Shown: piece by piece, positions 1 to 10,348 of the stretch
Layout: each line of letters begins with the position of its first letter
Position numbering within the stretch: the stretch's first letter is position 1
From: Pseudomonas sp. LS44
Lineage (GTDB): Bacteria; Pseudomonadota; Gammaproteobacteria; Pseudomonadales; Pseudomonadaceae
Direction of reading: 5' to 3'
Assembly (NCBI RefSeq): GCF_024730785.1
Contig: NZ_CP102830.1
Coordinates: 806,001 to 870,000, forward strand
Length of the DNA stretch: 64,000 nucleotides
Position numbers and translations under genes: made by a program
The notes under the pieces: generated by a model
Seen by the model: only the letters and a program-made list of their open reading frames with translations
Told to the model about the DNA's origin: nothing
Database searches by the model: none

Positions 1-1
1 G

Positions 2-1903
2 TCGCCGGTATATCTGGCCGACTATGTGGAATTGGGCGCCGGCACTGGCCTGGTCCACTCTTCGCCGGCCTATGGCGAGGACGACTTCGTCACCTGCAAG
101 CGTTATGGCATGCACAACGATGACATCCTCAATCCGGTGCAGAGCAACGGTGTATACGTTGAGGCGCTACCGTTCTTTGGCGGCCAGTTCATCTGGAAGG
201 CCAACCCGGCGGTGGTCGACAAGCTCAAAGAAGTCGGCGCCTTGCTGCACAGCGCCAATATCAGCCACAGCTACATGCATTGCTGGCGCCACAAAACCCC
301 GCTGATCTACCGCGCCACTGCGCAATGGTTCGTCGGCATGGACAAGCAGCCGACCACCGGCGGCACCCTGCGCGAACGAGCCCTGGCCGGCATCGAGCAA
401 ACCAAATTTGTGCCCACCTGGGGCCAGGCTCGATTGCACGGCATGATCGCCGGGCGTCCGGATTGGTGCATCTCCCGGCAGCGCAACTGGGGCGTACCGA
501 TCCCATTCTTCCTGCACAAGGCCAGCGGCGAATTGCACCCGCGCACCATCGAACTGATGGAAGAAGTGGCCAAGCGCGTCGAGCAGCAAGGCATCGAGGC
601 CTGGTTCAAGCTGGATGCCGCCGAGCTGCTGGGCGAAGAAGCGGCGCAGTACGACAAGATCAGCGACACCCTCGACGTCTGGTTCGACTCCGGCACTACT
701 CACTGGCACGTACTGCGCGGCTCGCACAATCTGGGGCACAGCAGTGGCCCGCGCGCCGATCTGTACCTGGAAGGCTCCGACCAGCATCGCGGTTGGTTCC
801 ACTCCTCGTTGTTGACCGGCTGCGCCATTGACGACCACGCGCCGTACCGTGAGCTGCTGACCCACGGCTTCACCGTCGATGAGAACGGTCGCAAGATGTC
901 CAAGTCGCTGGGCAACGTCATTGCGCCGCAGCAGGTGACCGATAGCTTGGGCGCCGACATCCTGCGCCTGTGGGTCTCCGCTACCGACTATTCGGGCGAG
1001 ATGGCCGTGTCGCAGCAGATCCTCCAGCGCAGTGCCGACGCCTACCGGCGTATTCGTAACACCGCGCGCTTCCTGCTCGCCAACCTGAGCGGTTTCGATC
1101 CGGCCAAGGATTTGCTGGCCGCCGAGGACATGCTGGCGTTGGATCGCTGGGCAGTCGATCGCACTCTGTTGCTGCAGCGCGAGATCGAAGAGGCTTACCG
1201 CGAGTACCGCTTCTGGAATGTCTATTCCAAAGTGCATAACTTCTGCGTGCAGGAGCTGGGTGGCTTCTACCTCGACATCATCAAGGATCGCCAATACACC
1301 ACTGCAGCCGACAGCGTCGCGCGGCGTTCCTGCCAAACCGCGCTGTTCCACATCGCCGAGGCGCTGGTGCGCTGGGTGGCGCCGATCCTGGCTTTCACCG
1401 CCGACGAGCTGTGGCAGTACCTGCCGGGCGAGCGCAACGAATCGGTGATGTTGAACACTTGGTACGAAGGGCTTAGCGCGTTGCCCCAGGGCTTCGAGCT
1501 GGATCGCGCGTTCTGGGAGCAGGTCATGGCGGTCAAGACTGCCGTCAACAAGGAGCTGGAAAACCAGCGCGCCGCCAAGCTGATCGGCGGCAATCTACAG
1601 GCGGAAGTCACCTTGTTCGTCGAAGAGGCGCTGGCTACCCAGCTGGCCAAGCTAGGCGATGAGCTGCGCTTCGTACTAATTACCTCCACGGCCACCCTCG
1701 CGCCGCTGAGCGCGGCGCCGGACGATGCGGTCGCGACCGAACTGCCTACGCTCAAGCTCAAGGTGGTCAAGTCGGGGCACGTCAAGTGCGGGCGTTGCTG
1801 GCATCACCGTGCAGATGTCGGGGTGAATTCGGAGCATCCGGAAATCTGCGGACGTTGCGTCGACAATATCAGCGGTTCCGGCGAGGTCCGCCACTATGCT
1901 TGA
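2..1903 (+). CDS. ileS: Isoleucine--tRNA ligase, C-terminal two thirds (cut by window start)
   Basis: Charges tRNA-Ile with isoleucine in the cytoplasm. The reading frame is open from base 2, so the gene starts upstream; 633 residues are visible against about 940 in the family, and the N-terminal HIGH motif is outside the window. Visible are the end of the CP1 editing domain ([10 protein letters not shown]), the class I signature KMSKS at 893-907, the anticodon-binding helical region, and a C-terminal zinc ribbon (CGRCWHH near base 1790 and CGRC near 1850). The stop codon overlaps the lspA start by 8 bp, the usual translationally coupled ileS-lspA arrangement. A GTG at 26 is only an internal codon. 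Confidence 0.97.
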   Translation, partial: SPVYLADYVELGAGTGLVHSSPAYGEDDFVTCKRYGMHNDDILNPVQSNGVYVEALPFFGGQFIWKANPAVVDKLKEVGALLHSANISHSYMHCWRHKTPLIYRATAQWFVGMDKQPTTGGTLRERALAGIEQTKFVPTWGQARLHGMIAGRPDWCISRQRNWGVPIPFFLHKASGELHPRTIELMEEVAKRVEQQGIEAWFKLDAAELLGEEAAQYDKISDTLDVWFDSGTTHWHVLRGSHNLGHSSGPRADLYLEGSDQHRGWFHSSLLTGCAIDDHAPYRELLTHGFTVDENGRKMSKSLGNVIAPQQVTDSLGADILRLWVSATDYSGEMAVSQQILQRSADAYRRIRNTARFLLANLSGFDPAKDLLAAEDMLALDRWAVDRTLLLQREIEEAYREYRFWNVYSKVHNFCVQELGGFYLDIIKDRQYTTAADSVARRSCQTALFHIAEALVRWVAPILAFTADELWQYLPGERNESVMLNTWYEGLSALPQGFELDRAFWEQVMAVKTAVNKELENQRAAKLIGGNLQAEVTLFVEEALATQLAKLGDELRFVLITSTATLAPLSAAPDDAVATELPTLKLKVVKSGHVKCGRCWHHRADVGVNSEHPEICGRCVDNISGSGEVRHYA

Positions 1904-2405
1904 GGCGAGCCGCTTCGGCCGACTGGCCTGGCTGTGGCTGAGCGTCCTGGTGTTCGTGCTTGACCAGGCCAGCAAGCTGTATTTCGAAGGCGCGCTGAGC
2001 CTGTACCAGCAAATCGTGGTCATCCCTGACTACTTCAGCTGGACCCTGGCGTATAACACCGGCGCTGCATTCAGCTTCTTGGCCGACAGTTCGGGCTGGC
2101 AGCGCTGGCTGTTCGCCCTGATCGCCATTGTGGTCAGTGGGGTGCTGGTGGTCTGGCTCAAGCGCCTGAAAGCCGACGAGACCTGGCTAGCCATTGCCCT
2201 AGCGTTGGTGCTCGGTGGCGCGTTGGGTAATCTGTTCGACCGCATCGCCTATGGGCATGTCATCGACTTCATCCTGGTGCACTGGCGCCATCAGTATTAC
2301 TTCCCGGCATTCAATTTGGCCGATAGCGCCATCACTGTTGGTGCGGTGATGCTGGCGCTGGATATGTTCAAGACCAAGAAATCCGGAGAACCCGTTCATG
2401 ACTGA
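1896..2405 (+). CDS. lspA: Lipoprotein signal peptidase (signal peptidase II)
   Basis: Inner-membrane aspartic protease that removes signal peptides from diacylglyceryl-modified prolipoproteins. It has 169 residues and four predicted membrane helices. The conserved blocks are present: NTGAAFSF, then VIDF and FNLADSA, which carry the two catalytic aspartates. It overlaps ileS by 8 bp upstream and fkpB by 8 bp downstream (ATGACTGA), so the three genes look like one translationally coupled operon. BamD and other lipoproteins encoded in this window would be its substrates. Confidence 0.96.
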   Translation: MLEASRFGRLAWLWLSVLVFVLDQASKLYFEGALSLYQQIVVIPDYFSWTLAYNTGAAFSFLADSSGWQRWLFALIAIVVSGVLVVWLKRLKADETWLAIALALVLGGALGNLFDRIAYGHVIDFILVHWRHQYYFPAFNLADSAITVGAVMLALDMFKTKKSGEPVHD

Positions 2406-2835
2406 GCTGCGTATCGGTCCGGACAAGGAAGTCACCTTGCATTTCGCCCTTAGCCTGGAGTCGGGTGATGTGGTGGATAGCACCTTTGAAAAACAGCCAG
2501 CCACTTTCAAAGTCGGTGATGGCAATCTCTTACCCGGCTTTGAGCACGCCTTGTTCGGGCTCAAGGCCGGCGACAAGCGCACGTTGCAGGTCGAGCCGGA
2601 GAATGCGTTCGGCCAACCCAATCCGCAGAACATCCAGGTGATGCCGCGCAGCCAGTTCCAAGATATGGAGCTGTCGGAAGGCTTGCTGGTGATTTTCAAT
2701 GATGCGGCAAATGCCGAGCTGCCCGGCATGGTCAAGTCGTTCGACGACGCCCAGGTGACCGTCGACTTTAATCATCCGCTGGCCGGCAAGACGTTGAGCT
2801 TTGAAGTGCAGATCATCGACGTCAAAGCGGCCTGA
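2398..2835 (+). CDS. fkpB: FKBP-type peptidyl-prolyl isomerase (SlpA/FkpB)
   Basis: Cytoplasmic FKBP-fold prolyl isomerase and probable chaperone of 145 residues, matching the small SlpA-type FKBPs. The chain opens with the substrate-binding strand (VTLHFALSLESGDVVDST), has the flap region with PGFEHALFGLKAGDKRTL, and an IF (insert-in-flap) domain between about residues 75 and 125. The conserved NHPLAGKTL motif lies near the C-terminus. Its start codon lies inside the last codons of lspA, so expression is coupled to that gene. Confidence 0.94.
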   Translation: MTELRIGPDKEVTLHFALSLESGDVVDSTFEKQPATFKVGDGNLLPGFEHALFGLKAGDKRTLQVEPENAFGQPNPQNIQVMPRSQFQDMELSEGLLVIFNDAANAELPGMVKSFDDAQVTVDFNHPLAGKTLSFEVQIIDVKAA

Positions 2836-2847
2836 TCCTGATTAGAA

Positions 2848-2957
2848 GTAGGATGGGTTGAGCGAAGCGATACCCATCGCCCTGATCAAGCGCTGTCGCT
2901 GTCTGTAGCCCGGATGCAATCCGGGTCGCCCGCAACCCCGGATTGCATCCGGACTAC
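2848..2957. repeat. Two REP-type palindromic repeats between fkpB and ispH
   Basis: Two repeat families sit side by side. The first (2848-2880) is of the type GGGTTGAGCGAAGCGATACCC, also seen near 43941-44000 and 47317-47403. The second (2905-2957) is a large palindrome with CCCGGATGCAATCCGGG on one arm and CCCCGGATTGCATCCGG on the other; it recurs at 61648-61708. These look like bacterial interspersed mosaic elements and code for nothing visible. Confidence 0.8.
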
Positions 2958-2987
2958 CGGCCTAGAGCTGGACGAGGTAATCCGCCC

Positions 2988-3932
2988 ATGCAAATCAAAC
3001 TCGCCAACCCCCGCGGCTTCTGCGCCGGCGTCGATCGCGCGATCGAAATCGTCAACCGCGCGCTGGAAGTCTTCGGTCCGCCGATCTATGTGCGCCATGA
3101 AGTGGTACACAACAAATTTGTGGTCGAGGATCTACGTGCCCGCGGGGCGGTTTTCGTTGAAGAGCTGGATCAGGTGCCGGACAACGTCATCGTCATCTTT
3201 AGCGCCCACGGTGTTTCCCAGGCCGTGCGCAAAGAGGCGGAAACCCGTGGTTTGAAGGTGTTCGACGCGACCTGTCCGCTGGTGACCAAGGTACACATGG
3301 AAGTCGCGCGCTACAGCCGCGACGGTCGTGAGTGCATCCTTATCGGCCATGAAGGCCATCCCGAGGTCGAGGGCACCATGGGCCAGTACGATACCCGCAA
3401 TGGCGGGGCGATCTATCTGGTGGAAGACGAGGAGGACGTTGAGCGCTTGCAAGTGCGCAATCCCGAATCACTGGCCTTCGTCACTCAGACGACGCTATCG
3501 ATGGACGACACCAGTCGGGTGATCGATGCCTTGCGCAGCAAGTTCCCCAGCATCGGTGGTCCGCGCAAGGACGACATTTGCTACGCCACCCAGAACCGCC
3601 AGGATGCGGTCAAGCAGCTGGCCAGTGAGTGCGACTTGGTGCTCGTGGTCGGCAGTCCCAACAGCTCCAACTCCAACCGTCTGCGAGAACTCGCCGAACG
3701 CATCGGCACTCCGGCCTACTTGATCGACGGTGCCGATGACCTGCAGCGTGTGTGGTTCGACGCCGCCGCTCGCATTGGTATCACTGCAGGCGCTTCCGCG
3801 CCGGAAGTGCTGGTGCGTGGTGTGGTCGAGCGGCTGCGTGAATGGGGGGCTGTTGGCGCGGAAGAGCTAGATGGGCGGCCGGAGAATGTGACGTTCTCGA
3901 TGCCGAAGGAGTTGCGGGTGAAGGCGATTTAA
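2988..3932 (+). CDS. ispH: 4-hydroxy-3-methylbut-2-enyl diphosphate reductase
   Basis: Last enzyme of the MEP isoprenoid pathway, reducing HMBPP to IPP and DMAPP with a [4Fe-4S] cluster. It has 314 residues, the expected length. The three cluster cysteines are visible: Cys12 in PRGFCAGV, the Cys of DATCPLVTK (about residue 96), and the Cys of [11 protein letters not shown] (about residue 198). Substrate-binding segments QTTLS and GSPNSSNS are also present. The start at 2988 gives [11 protein letters not shown]. An upstream in-frame start at 2943 would lie within the REP repeat and is rejected. It is separated from fkpB by repeats, so it may have its own promoter. Confidence 0.97.
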   Translation: MQIKLANPRGFCAGVDRAIEIVNRALEVFGPPIYVRHEVVHNKFVVEDLRARGAVFVEELDQVPDNVIVIFSAHGVSQAVRKEAETRGLKVFDATCPLVTKVHMEVARYSRDGRECILIGHEGHPEVEGTMGQYDTRNGGAIYLVEDEEDVERLQVRNPESLAFVTQTTLSMDDTSRVIDALRSKFPSIGGPRKDDICYATQNRQDAVKQLASECDLVLVVGSPNSSNSNRLRELAERIGTPAYLIDGADDLQRVWFDAAARIGITAGASAPEVLVRGVVERLREWGAVGAEELDGRPENVTFSMPKELRVKAI

Positions 3933-3970
3933 CTAGGGGTAGTAGTCGGTTGAAATCGCTTTATCGGATT

Positions 3971-4009
3971 AAAAGGCTCACTTCCTGAGTTTGGGAGGTG
4001 AGCCTTTTT
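3971..4009. terminator. Bidirectional rho-independent terminator, ispH / pilE
   Basis: Inverted repeat AAAAGGCTCACTTCC / GGGAGGTGAGCCTTTT around a short loop, with an A run on one side and a T run on the other. It can stop both converging transcription units. Confidence 0.85.
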
Positions 4010-4017
4010 GCTGTGGA

Positions 4018-4425
4018 CTACTTCCAGCAGTCAGTGGCTGATCCGCTGCCCGTTTCGCCTTTTGTACCCGCCTGATTCAAACTGAGATTGCCGCATTTAC
4101 TATCTGTTCTCTGGGCGGTTGCCGTTAATGTGTATGCGGTGGCGGATGCATTGCTGATGCTCAGTACATAGAGGGTGTTGGCAGAGTTAGCGCTGCTATA
4201 GCCGAGCTTTGCAGTGGTATCCGCATAGGTATTGTTTTGTGCGTAATAGCGCTCTTGTCTGGCGGCTGCATCGTTAAGCAATGCTTGGCCTTCGGTGCGG
4301 TTACCACGCAATACGTACTCCTGATAACTGGGGTAGGCAATGGCGGCCAAGATGCCGATTATCGCGACCGTGATCATCATTTCGATCAAGGTAAAACCGC
4401 GTGTGGAATTTGGCTTTATAGTCAT
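4018..4425 (-). CDS. pilE: Type IV pilus minor pilin PilE
   Basis: Minor pilin of 135 residues incorporated in the type IV pilus. The type III prepilin leader is clear: a basic leader ending in Gly, then [20 protein letters not shown], with Glu at mature position 5. PilD would cleave after the Gly and N-methylate the Phe. The C-terminal part has a cysteine pair (SKCGNLS and ATDCWK) that probably forms the D-region disulfide. It is the last gene of the fimT-to-pilE operon, 13 bp after pilY1. In P. aeruginosa a small gene, pilY2, lies between pilY1 and pilE; here there is no room for it. Confidence 0.93.
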   Translation of the reverse strand: MTIKPNSTRGFTLIEMMITVAIIGILAAIAYPSYQEYVLRGNRTEGQALLNDAAARQERYYAQNNTYADTTAKLGYSSANSANTLYVLSISNASATAYTLTATAQRTDSKCGNLSLNQAGTKGETGSGSATDCWK

Positions 4426-4438
4426 ATTGATGCCTCTG

Positions 4439-7400
4439 TTATTCGATCACACGCCAGCTTTGTCGGCCTGAAGAGTTTGGGCCGCCACTGTATTTCATGC
4501 CCACTCCATCTGGAGAGGTAAATATCTCTCCATTGTTGGTAGTAAAGCCGCCCGACCCTTTCTTCTTGTAGCTGCTAACTACGGTGTCTACACCACTACT
4601 CAATACGCTATCTCCAGACCCGATTGTTTTACTGTTATCAAGGTCAAATACGTTGAATTTTGTGCGTCCGCCTGTGTAGGGGTCTATGCCGTACTGCCAA
4701 GAACCCACGCCTTCCGAGCAAGGGTCGGGGTTGGGTGTAATAGTGTTTAGTAGCAGGGTTTGGCCGCGGGTTGCCATCGGGTTAATCAGCATTTCTCCAG
4801 CGTTACTCCCTGTTGTTACCTTGAAGTCGAGCAACCAGCCCCACTTGTTCACATCATTGTCGGTAGTGGTCGTCCTGCCTGCCGTGTACCACTCGAATGG
4901 GTCCTGACTGATCAGGCGAATGCCGTCTACGGCATTATTGCTGGCAAAGGCGTTGGCTGGTTGCTCGGTAATCCTCTGTGCTTGGAGATTGGATCTATTT
5001 AGTGGAGTGCTCCGAGCTGCGGTGATTTGGCCTTTGGTTTGTCGATCCCATATGCCATAGAGAGTAAAGGCCCTGGCCGTGTCTGCGGTGCCGTCGGCGG
5101 TTTCAAAGTACTTGCCGGTGCCGAAAATCACTAAATAACCTATCCCGCTAGGGTGGCGAACCAGGGACGGCGGGGCACTGATGGCTTGTGTGGTGGCAGT
5201 ACCGGAGGCACGACCATCGTAGGCGGTGTACAGCGGGCTGCCACCGTAGGAGATAGCAAAGGTGTTGGCATTGATAGTGCCGATCGCGCTTTTCAGGAAA
5301 GGGTCTGGGGCTGCGGGGGTGGCGCTAGTCGTTACCAAGTCAAAACGCCACATATTGCCTTGCAGGTCGCCGGCATAAGCATAATCAGCGATGCCGTCAC
5401 TGTTGTTATCAGCCAGTTTGACGCTGGATAGCCCGTTCGGCAGAGCGGTGTTGCCGGGCACGACCAGCTCTCTCTGAAGGGCGCCAGTTTGAATGTCAAA
5501 AATCATTAGGGATGCTTTATCTACAGTAGAGCCGGCTTGGTTGCCGTAACCGTTTCCCGTTACCACGGCCCATTTGCCAGTATGCAGTCTGGCTATAACC
5601 GGTTGTGGAAAGGTGTAGCCAAGATTGGTCAGATCGGCCGCGGGGGTAGTGTCATCAAAGCTGCGCTCCCAGAGCAGTGTGATTGCCGTGGGGTTGGTGA
5701 TGTCTAGGGCAAACAGCGAGCGGCCTCCCGCGCGCAGTGTGCCGATCAGCACGGTGTGCCAGGCGCCACCAAAGAAAACATCATTCACGACCGGGGTGCC
5801 GTCCACAAAAAAACGGTGATTGGCAGCGTAATTTTGCGCGGGCAGTCGGTAGAGATTTTTTAACACCGCAGTAGGCACGAACGCGAACACTTCGTCGCCG
5901 GTATTGGCGTTAAAACCATGCAGCATGCCGTCATTGGCACCGACATAGACCATTGGTGTGCGGGGTGGGTTGGCTCCATCAGCGCGTTGAGCGGTTTTGA
6001 ATGCGCTGTAATTGTTGGCATCGGTAGCGGAGAGGCCTTCGATACTGTCCGCCAGATAGCTCACGTATTTAGGCGTGGCAACGATGACTGGTGCGGAGTT
6101 GATGATGTCACCGAGCACGCTGCTGCGTTCGCGGAACTGACCGGCTGCAGTGCCTTCGTTACTTTGATCGCCGCGGATATAAAGCAACCGCGCTGCACCA
6201 TTGCTGTCGGTGTTCGGCGTAGCCGTACTGTCATTATTGATATTGAGCAGGGCCTGTTGGGTGGGGCTGAGGTTGTCCCAGGTGAAGTTCGTGAGCTTGC
6301 TGCTGGCCGTACTGCTGAACATCTTTATCGTGCGGTTCGACGCAGTTTGATTGGCGATTCGGGCTCTGACGTTCCAGGCTGCAGTGCGGGTTCCGCTCGC
6401 GCTAATGGTGTACTTGGAGAGGTTACCGCTCCAGTCATCGCTGTCGAGTTGGGTCTCATAGACATCACGGGTCAGTACGTCGTTGACTACCGAGGCGGTG
6501 ACCCCGGGGGCGCCGGCGGAGGCGACCCCGCCGTTGATGCGGGCAAGAATTTCGGCAAAGGCGGTGATGATGCTGGAGGGGTTGTCGGCACTGAAAAACT
6601 TGCCGCGCGAGTTAATCGCCGCATGCCAGAGATCGTAAACGTTGTTAGCGCTGTCGTCTGATGCTGGCGGCCAGGCGGTGCCGTTTACTAGCGCGTTGTA
6701 ACCTGCGCCGCCGAAGGTGTCTCCGCTCCAGGCCAGGCCGGGTTGTTGCAGTGATTCGGTCAGGCCGAGGCCGATGGTGAAGGTGCTCAGGTGTTGCCAG
6801 GTGGCCGGGTCGTTTTTCGGGTTCCAAAATTGAGTAGTCGCATTTGTATCTGTCACGGGTATATAGGCTTTTACCGTGTTAGCCAGTGCTCTGGCATCGC
6901 TTGCCCAGTAGTGGAAGGCGAGGTCGGCAAGGGTCTGGGTAGTGGCGTCAGCGAACGGACGTTGTTGGCCGTAATCGATGCTGCCGGGAAGGTCTGCGTT
7001 GGCGCCATCGTGCATGAAGGTGCCGCTGGGGGATGGGAACGACACGGGGTTTTCGTTCCATCTACCGTCCGTCATCAATATGTGGTAGTTAGCGCGGCAG
7101 GCATATTGGGTGCCTGTCACTGTGGCGCCGGTGGCGCCGGTGGTGGTATTTAGCGGATGCGGGTTTTCTGCCCAGGCATTGTCTGTGCGAGTAAACTCAC
7201 CGGCGCGCTGCACGGCGGCGCGCAAGGGCGTGTATTGATCAAATTTAAAACTAGTTAACCAGCTAAAAAAGTTGCCGCGATGCTGAGCGGTAAATTTACG
7301 CAAATAGTTGGCAATGTTACTGCAGCTAGAACTAGAACCAGATGAGTCAAGAATGATGCAAGAACTAGAGCCTGATGTACCGCCAAGGTTTTGCCAGGTT

Positions 7401-8413
7401 AAGCGTACATTGGGGTCCAGCGTGTCGAAGGCCAGGTTGGCGGCGCTGAGCGTGGCCAGTGCGCGGGTGCGATAAAAGGAGTACCAGCGGGAAAAGTTTA
7501 GCCGCTCATCAGTGCCGGCTAGGAGGTCGTCGGCGCGTACTTGGCCGGAGGTGGCACTGACGTTAACCAATTTGTAACAGTTGTCGTCGTTTATTCTGTT
7601 GGAAATAACGGATGTGCAGTTAGTTTGGCTAGTGTCATAAACATAATAATAAGCCGGAACCCCCGCCGCCGGTTTGCGCCTGTCGTTAGTGGTGATGGTG
7701 TAGACGTTGTTGTTGGTGTTTCTTGAGCAAGTCACTGTTTGGTTGTTGAGCGGGGTGGTTATTACCGCCGTGCATGCGGTGCCAGTGCTACTGTCGCGTC
7801 TAACAGTAAAGACAACATTGTTAACTGTGTAGGGTGTGGAAGTGCTGCCGTTGCTTTGGGTGTTGGTTACCGTTGTAGTGAAGTAAAAGTCTGGTTCCGG
7901 ATTCGCAGCTAGCCTTGTATTTGAAAGGCTGGGGCCGTAATCAGTAGTGTTGACGTAGGTGCTCGGAAGAGCGGTTTCCCAAGCGGAATCCCAGCTCACC
8001 TTGTAGCTGGTTTCCAAGTTGAGAGTGCCGGTAGTAGTGTTGGCAAGGAAGCCATTGTTTTGGGCAGCGGTAAAGCTTGTACTGTAAGGCGTGGCTGCCT
8101 CACTGCCGTTGGCGGCGATCTTGAGCGGTAACTTGTAGGTTACTGCCGGGTCGTAGTACATGGGGTTGAATGTATTGGATTTTGCTCTGCGACTGGCAAA
8201 GGTATTGCCGATTGTGTCGGGCGCGTATGCAAGCCGCATGCTACCGGAGTTATCAAGGGTCAATATGAGGTTGGGGGCCACACTGGGGGTTAGGATCAGT
8301 GGCGCATTGGCTGGGTTTAATTGGGTCGCATCAGCAGGCGCCATCGCGCTCATGAGCAGGGCGGAGACCAGCAAACTTTGCGTAGTTTTCCCGTAAAAAC
8401 CTAGAGTTCTCAT
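4439..8413 (-). CDS. pilY1: Type IV pilus tip adhesin/biogenesis factor PilY1
   Basis: Large secreted pilus-tip protein needed for pilus extension, adhesion and surface sensing. It has 1324 residues, somewhat longer than the roughly 1160 of P. aeruginosa PilY1. An N-terminal Sec signal peptide probably ends near ADA at about residue 30. A von Willebrand A-like MIDAS motif DNSGS follows at about residues 53-57. An RGD tripeptide occurs at about residue 745. The C-terminal half has the PilC/PilY1 beta-propeller ([14 protein letters not shown]) and a calcium-binding loop [10 protein letters not shown] at about residue 1005. A second EF-hand-like loop ([13 protein letters not shown]) lies near the C-terminus. 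Codon composition is poorer in GC than in neighbouring housekeeping genes. It sits between pilX (2-bp gap) and pilE. Confidence 0.95.
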   Translation of the reverse strand: MRTLGFYGKTTQSLLVSALLMSAMAPADATQLNPANAPLILTPSVAPNLILTLDNSGSMRLAYAPDTIGNTFASRRAKSNTFNPMYYDPAVTYKLPLKIAANGSEAATPYSTSFTAAQNNGFLANTTTGTLNLETSYKVSWDSAWETALPSTYVNTTDYGPSLSNTRLAANPEPDFYFTTTVTNTQSNGSTSTPYTVNNVVFTVRRDSSTGTACTAVITTPLNNQTVTCSRNTNNNVYTITTNDRRKPAAGVPAYYYVYDTSQTNCTSVISNRINDDNCYKLVNVSATSGQVRADDLLAGTDERLNFSRWYSFYRTRALATLSAANLAFDTLDPNVRLTWQNLGGTSGSSSCIILDSSGSSSSCSNIANYLRKFTAQHRGNFFSWLTSFKFDQYTPLRAAVQRAGEFTRTDNAWAENPHPLNTTTGATGATVTGTQYACRANYHILMTDGRWNENPVSFPSPSGTFMHDGANADLPGSIDYGQQRPFADATTQTLADLAFHYWASDARALANTVKAYIPVTDTNATTQFWNPKNDPATWQHLSTFTIGLGLTESLQQPGLAWSGDTFGGAGYNALVNGTAWPPASDDSANNVYDLWHAAINSRGKFFSADNPSSIITAFAEILARINGGVASAGAPGVTASVVNDVLTRDVYETQLDSDDWSGNLSKYTISASGTRTAAWNVRARIANQTASNRTIKMFSSTASSKLTNFTWDNLSPTQQALLNINNDSTATPNTDSNGAARLLYIRGDQSNEGTAAGQFRERSSVLGDIINSAPVIVATPKYVSYLADSIEGLSATDANNYSAFKTAQRADGANPPRTPMVYVGANDGMLHGFNANTGDEVFAFVPTAVLKNLYRLPAQNYAANHRFFVDGTPVVNDVFFGGAWHTVLIGTLRAGGRSLFALDITNPTAITLLWERSFDDTTPAADLTNLGYTFPQPVIARLHTGKWAVVTGNGYGNQAGSTVDKASLMIFDIQTGALQRELVVPGNTALPNGLSSVKLADNNSDGIADYAYAGDLQGNMWRFDLVTTSATPAAPDPFLKSAIGTINANTFAISYGGSPLYTAYDGRASGTATTQAISAPPSLVRHPSGIGYLVIFGTGKYFETADGTADTARAFTLYGIWDRQTKGQITAARSTPLNRSNLQAQRITEQPANAFASNNAVDGIRLISQDPFEWYTAGRTTTTDNDVNKWGWLLDFKVTTGSNAGEMLINPMATRGQTLLLNTITPNPDPCSEGVGSWQYGIDPYTGGRTKFNVFDLDNSKTIGSGDSVLSSGVDTVVSSYKKKGSGGFTTNNGEIFTSPDGVGMKYSGGPNSSGRQSWRVIE

Positions 8414-8415
8414 GG

Positions 8416-9009
8416 TTAGTTTCCGTTATCGAAAAGTTTTGCGGTGGTCGAGCGCAGATTGTGAACATTGCTGGTCGAGTTGTTGACTGCCTGGCTGTTG
8501 ACTTCATAGCGAAAGGTGCCAGTTGCTCCGAGCATGGAGCCGTACTCTGGGTTTTCTGCCTCGCCATCCCCCCCTCCGGAGGGCGCCGGCATGGCATACC
8601 AGTTGATGGTGGTATTGCTGTTCGCTTGGGTGCCGTTCTTGGGGTGGTAAGGGCGGTATTTGCCGGCAGTGGCGAACTGTAGGGTATAGGTGTAAGCGTT
8701 ATTTATTAAGTTGAGCAGGCAGGGCGGCTGTGCGTTGGCATCGACCGCAGCGCAACTGCTTGTTGGTTCCAGCGGTGTAATTGAGGCGACCACACTGGCT
8801 TCGCCGTCGCGAAGGCCTGATTCGGCGCTGTTGGCAAGTCGCTGTTGCTCGATATAGTTCCCGGTAATGCGCGACTCCAGGGTGACTTCACGGGCGCTGG
8901 AGAGTGCAAGCAGGGTGACTACCAATAAAATTATCAGAGCGATAAATAGCGAGGCGCCTTGTTGTTTTTTATAGGGGCTTAAGTGCTTGTTAAGAGGCTT
9001 TGTACTCAT
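8416..9009 (-). CDS. pilX: Type IV pilus minor pilin PilX
   Basis: Minor pilin of 197 residues (P. aeruginosa PilX is about 195). The leader MSTKPLNKHLSPYKKQQG is followed by the hydrophobic helix ASLFIALIILLVVTLLALSS and the PilX-type segment TLESRITGNYIEQQRLA. The position-5 residue, Glu in most pilins, is Ile here. The start at 9009 was chosen because it gives the prepilin leader and overlaps the pilW stop by 4 bp (ATGA). An extension to 9123 lies entirely inside pilW in another frame. PilX is thought to help form the priming complex with PilV, PilW, FimU and PilY1. Confidence 0.92.
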   Translation of the reverse strand: MSTKPLNKHLSPYKKQQGASLFIALIILLVVTLLALSSAREVTLESRITGNYIEQQRLANSAESGLRDGEASVVASITPLEPTSSCAAVDANAQPPCLLNLINNAYTYTLQFATAGKYRPYHPKNGTQANSNTTINWYAMPAPSGGGDGEAENPEYGSMLGATGTFRYEVNSQAVNNSTSNVHNLRSTTAKLFDNGN

Positions 9010-9806
9010 GGCATACGATTCCTTAACATTACCGTGTTTTGCGATACTTGATAAATTTGGCCGCTGTCGAGAGCTTTCATAGCGGTAACCTCTGCAGCGG
9101 TTGCGCCGGTAAGGTCTTTCCAATTCAGTAGTGCGGTATCAATGCTTACGGCCTCGCGTAAATTAATACTGCTGCTGCGCAGCAGGATTGTGTAGCGAAT
9201 AGCTAGGACAGGTTGATTTGTGCCTGGGGAGGTTTTGATATAGCTATTTATTGCCTGGGGGGTCGTGGCGCTGCCTACGCCGTACTCAAAGCGCAAGTCA
9301 AGTACGCCACTAATTAGTGCTGCGGTAGTGCTGCCACGAGTACAGGTCAGCTCGTTAGCGCTATTAATGGATAGTTTTTCAGAAAATATTTCAGTGGCCT
9401 TGGTGTAGGGGGTTGTGAAGTTTGCGGCGGTCGTTACGGTGTTGCCCAGACAGTCCCGGTCTGTAGCGTCTTTAGGCTGGTAGCGAATGCATATTGAGTT
9501 TGCACTATCGCGCTTTACTGTTTCCCCTGCCGAGAATGTGCATCCTGAAACAGTCGCGGCCGGGAATGCACCCTCTATGGATTCGTCTGGCCGCCGGCGA
9601 TAACCGGCTCTGCCCAATTCTTGCTGTAGAAATAACGATGCAAAACGGCTGCCTTCTTGGTTCTCGGCTAGATTTTGCTGAAATGAGTAGCTTTTCTTGT
9701 TGTCGATGTAAATTTGGGTGACGCCAATAATCAAGAAGCTGCTGATGGCCATCGCGACCATGAGCTCTATCAGGGATAGTCCGAATTGGCTTTTGTAGTT
9801 GTTCAT
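9006..9806 (-). CDS. pilW: Type IV pilus minor pilin PilW
   Basis: Minor pilin of 266 residues, the length expected for PilW. The leader ends in Gly before LSLIELMVAMAISSFLIIGV, followed by the family segment QNLAENQEGSRFASLFLQQE. Four or more cysteines are present in the globular domain (SGCTF, NSICIRYQ, DRDCLG, LTCTRG), compatible with disulfides formed in the periplasm. The gene overlaps pilX by 4 bp and follows pilV by 9 bp, so it is tightly placed in the minor pilin operon. Confidence 0.93.
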   Translation of the reverse strand: MNNYKSQFGLSLIELMVAMAISSFLIIGVTQIYIDNKKSYSFQQNLAENQEGSRFASLFLQQELGRAGYRRRPDESIEGAFPAATVSGCTFSAGETVKRDSANSICIRYQPKDATDRDCLGNTVTTAANFTTPYTKATEIFSEKLSINSANELTCTRGSTTAALISGVLDLRFEYGVGSATTPQAINSYIKTSPGTNQPVLAIRYTILLRSSSINLREAVSIDTALLNWKDLTGATAAEVTAMKALDSGQIYQVSQNTVMLRNRMP

Positions 9807-9815
9807 ATGGGCACC

Positions 9816-10340
9816 CTAAATATCTGAACGCAAACGGTAGTGGCAAGTGGTGCTAGTACTGTCGTTCGAGTTGCTGCTGTCCATGCAGTCGCCCGCCTTT
9901 ACCTTCCAGGCCAGCTGAATCTCTACTGCTGAGCCCGCGTTTGCTGAGCAGGTGCCAGGGCTTGTTGTGCGGCAAACATAAAAGTCGCTGGTTAGCAGGC
10001 TGGTTGTGACGCCGGGTAGGAGCTTGCCAGCCTTTTGCGCCCAACAGGCGAGTTGCTCTTGGGGGGATTGTGGAGTGCCGCCGCAGCCGGCAGTTGGCAC
10101 CGCGGGGAAGGCTACGGCTGCCGCCTTGTAGAACCCGGATGAGGCTGGAAGCCCTGCGGGTTGGGCGCGGATTAATTCAAGTAGGTCATTTGCCAATGCG
10201 GCGGCGGCGTTGCGCTGGATGGAATCCTGGGTGTACTGAATAGTTCGGCTCTGCATGGCCACCATGCCGAGAACGCCAATGCTGACCAGAAGTAAGGTGA
10301 TTAAAACCTCGACCATGCTAAAGCCTTGAGTGCTTTTCAT
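9816..10340 (-). CDS. pilV: Type IV pilus minor pilin PilV
   Basis: Minor pilin of 174 residues. The leader MKSTQG precedes FSMVEVLITLLLVSIGVLGM, typical of PilV, with Glu at position 5. A C-terminal cysteine pair is seen (GDCMDS, TTCHYRL). Start choice is uncertain: ATG at 10340 has a weak GTGAG upstream, while an in-frame GTG at 10352 would overlap the fimU stop by 4 bp and lengthen the leader to about ten residues. Either start leaves the mature protein unchanged. Confidence 0.91.
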   Translation of the reverse strand: MKSTQGFSMVEVLITLLLVSIGVLGMVAMQSRTIQYTQDSIQRNAAAALANDLLELIRAQPAGLPASSGFYKAAAVAFPAVPTAGCGGTPQSPQEQLACWAQKAGKLLPGVTTSLLTSDFYVCRTTSPGTCSANAGSAVEIQLAWKVKAGDCMDSSNSNDSTSTTCHYRLRSDI

Positions 10341-10348
10341 CGTTGTAC

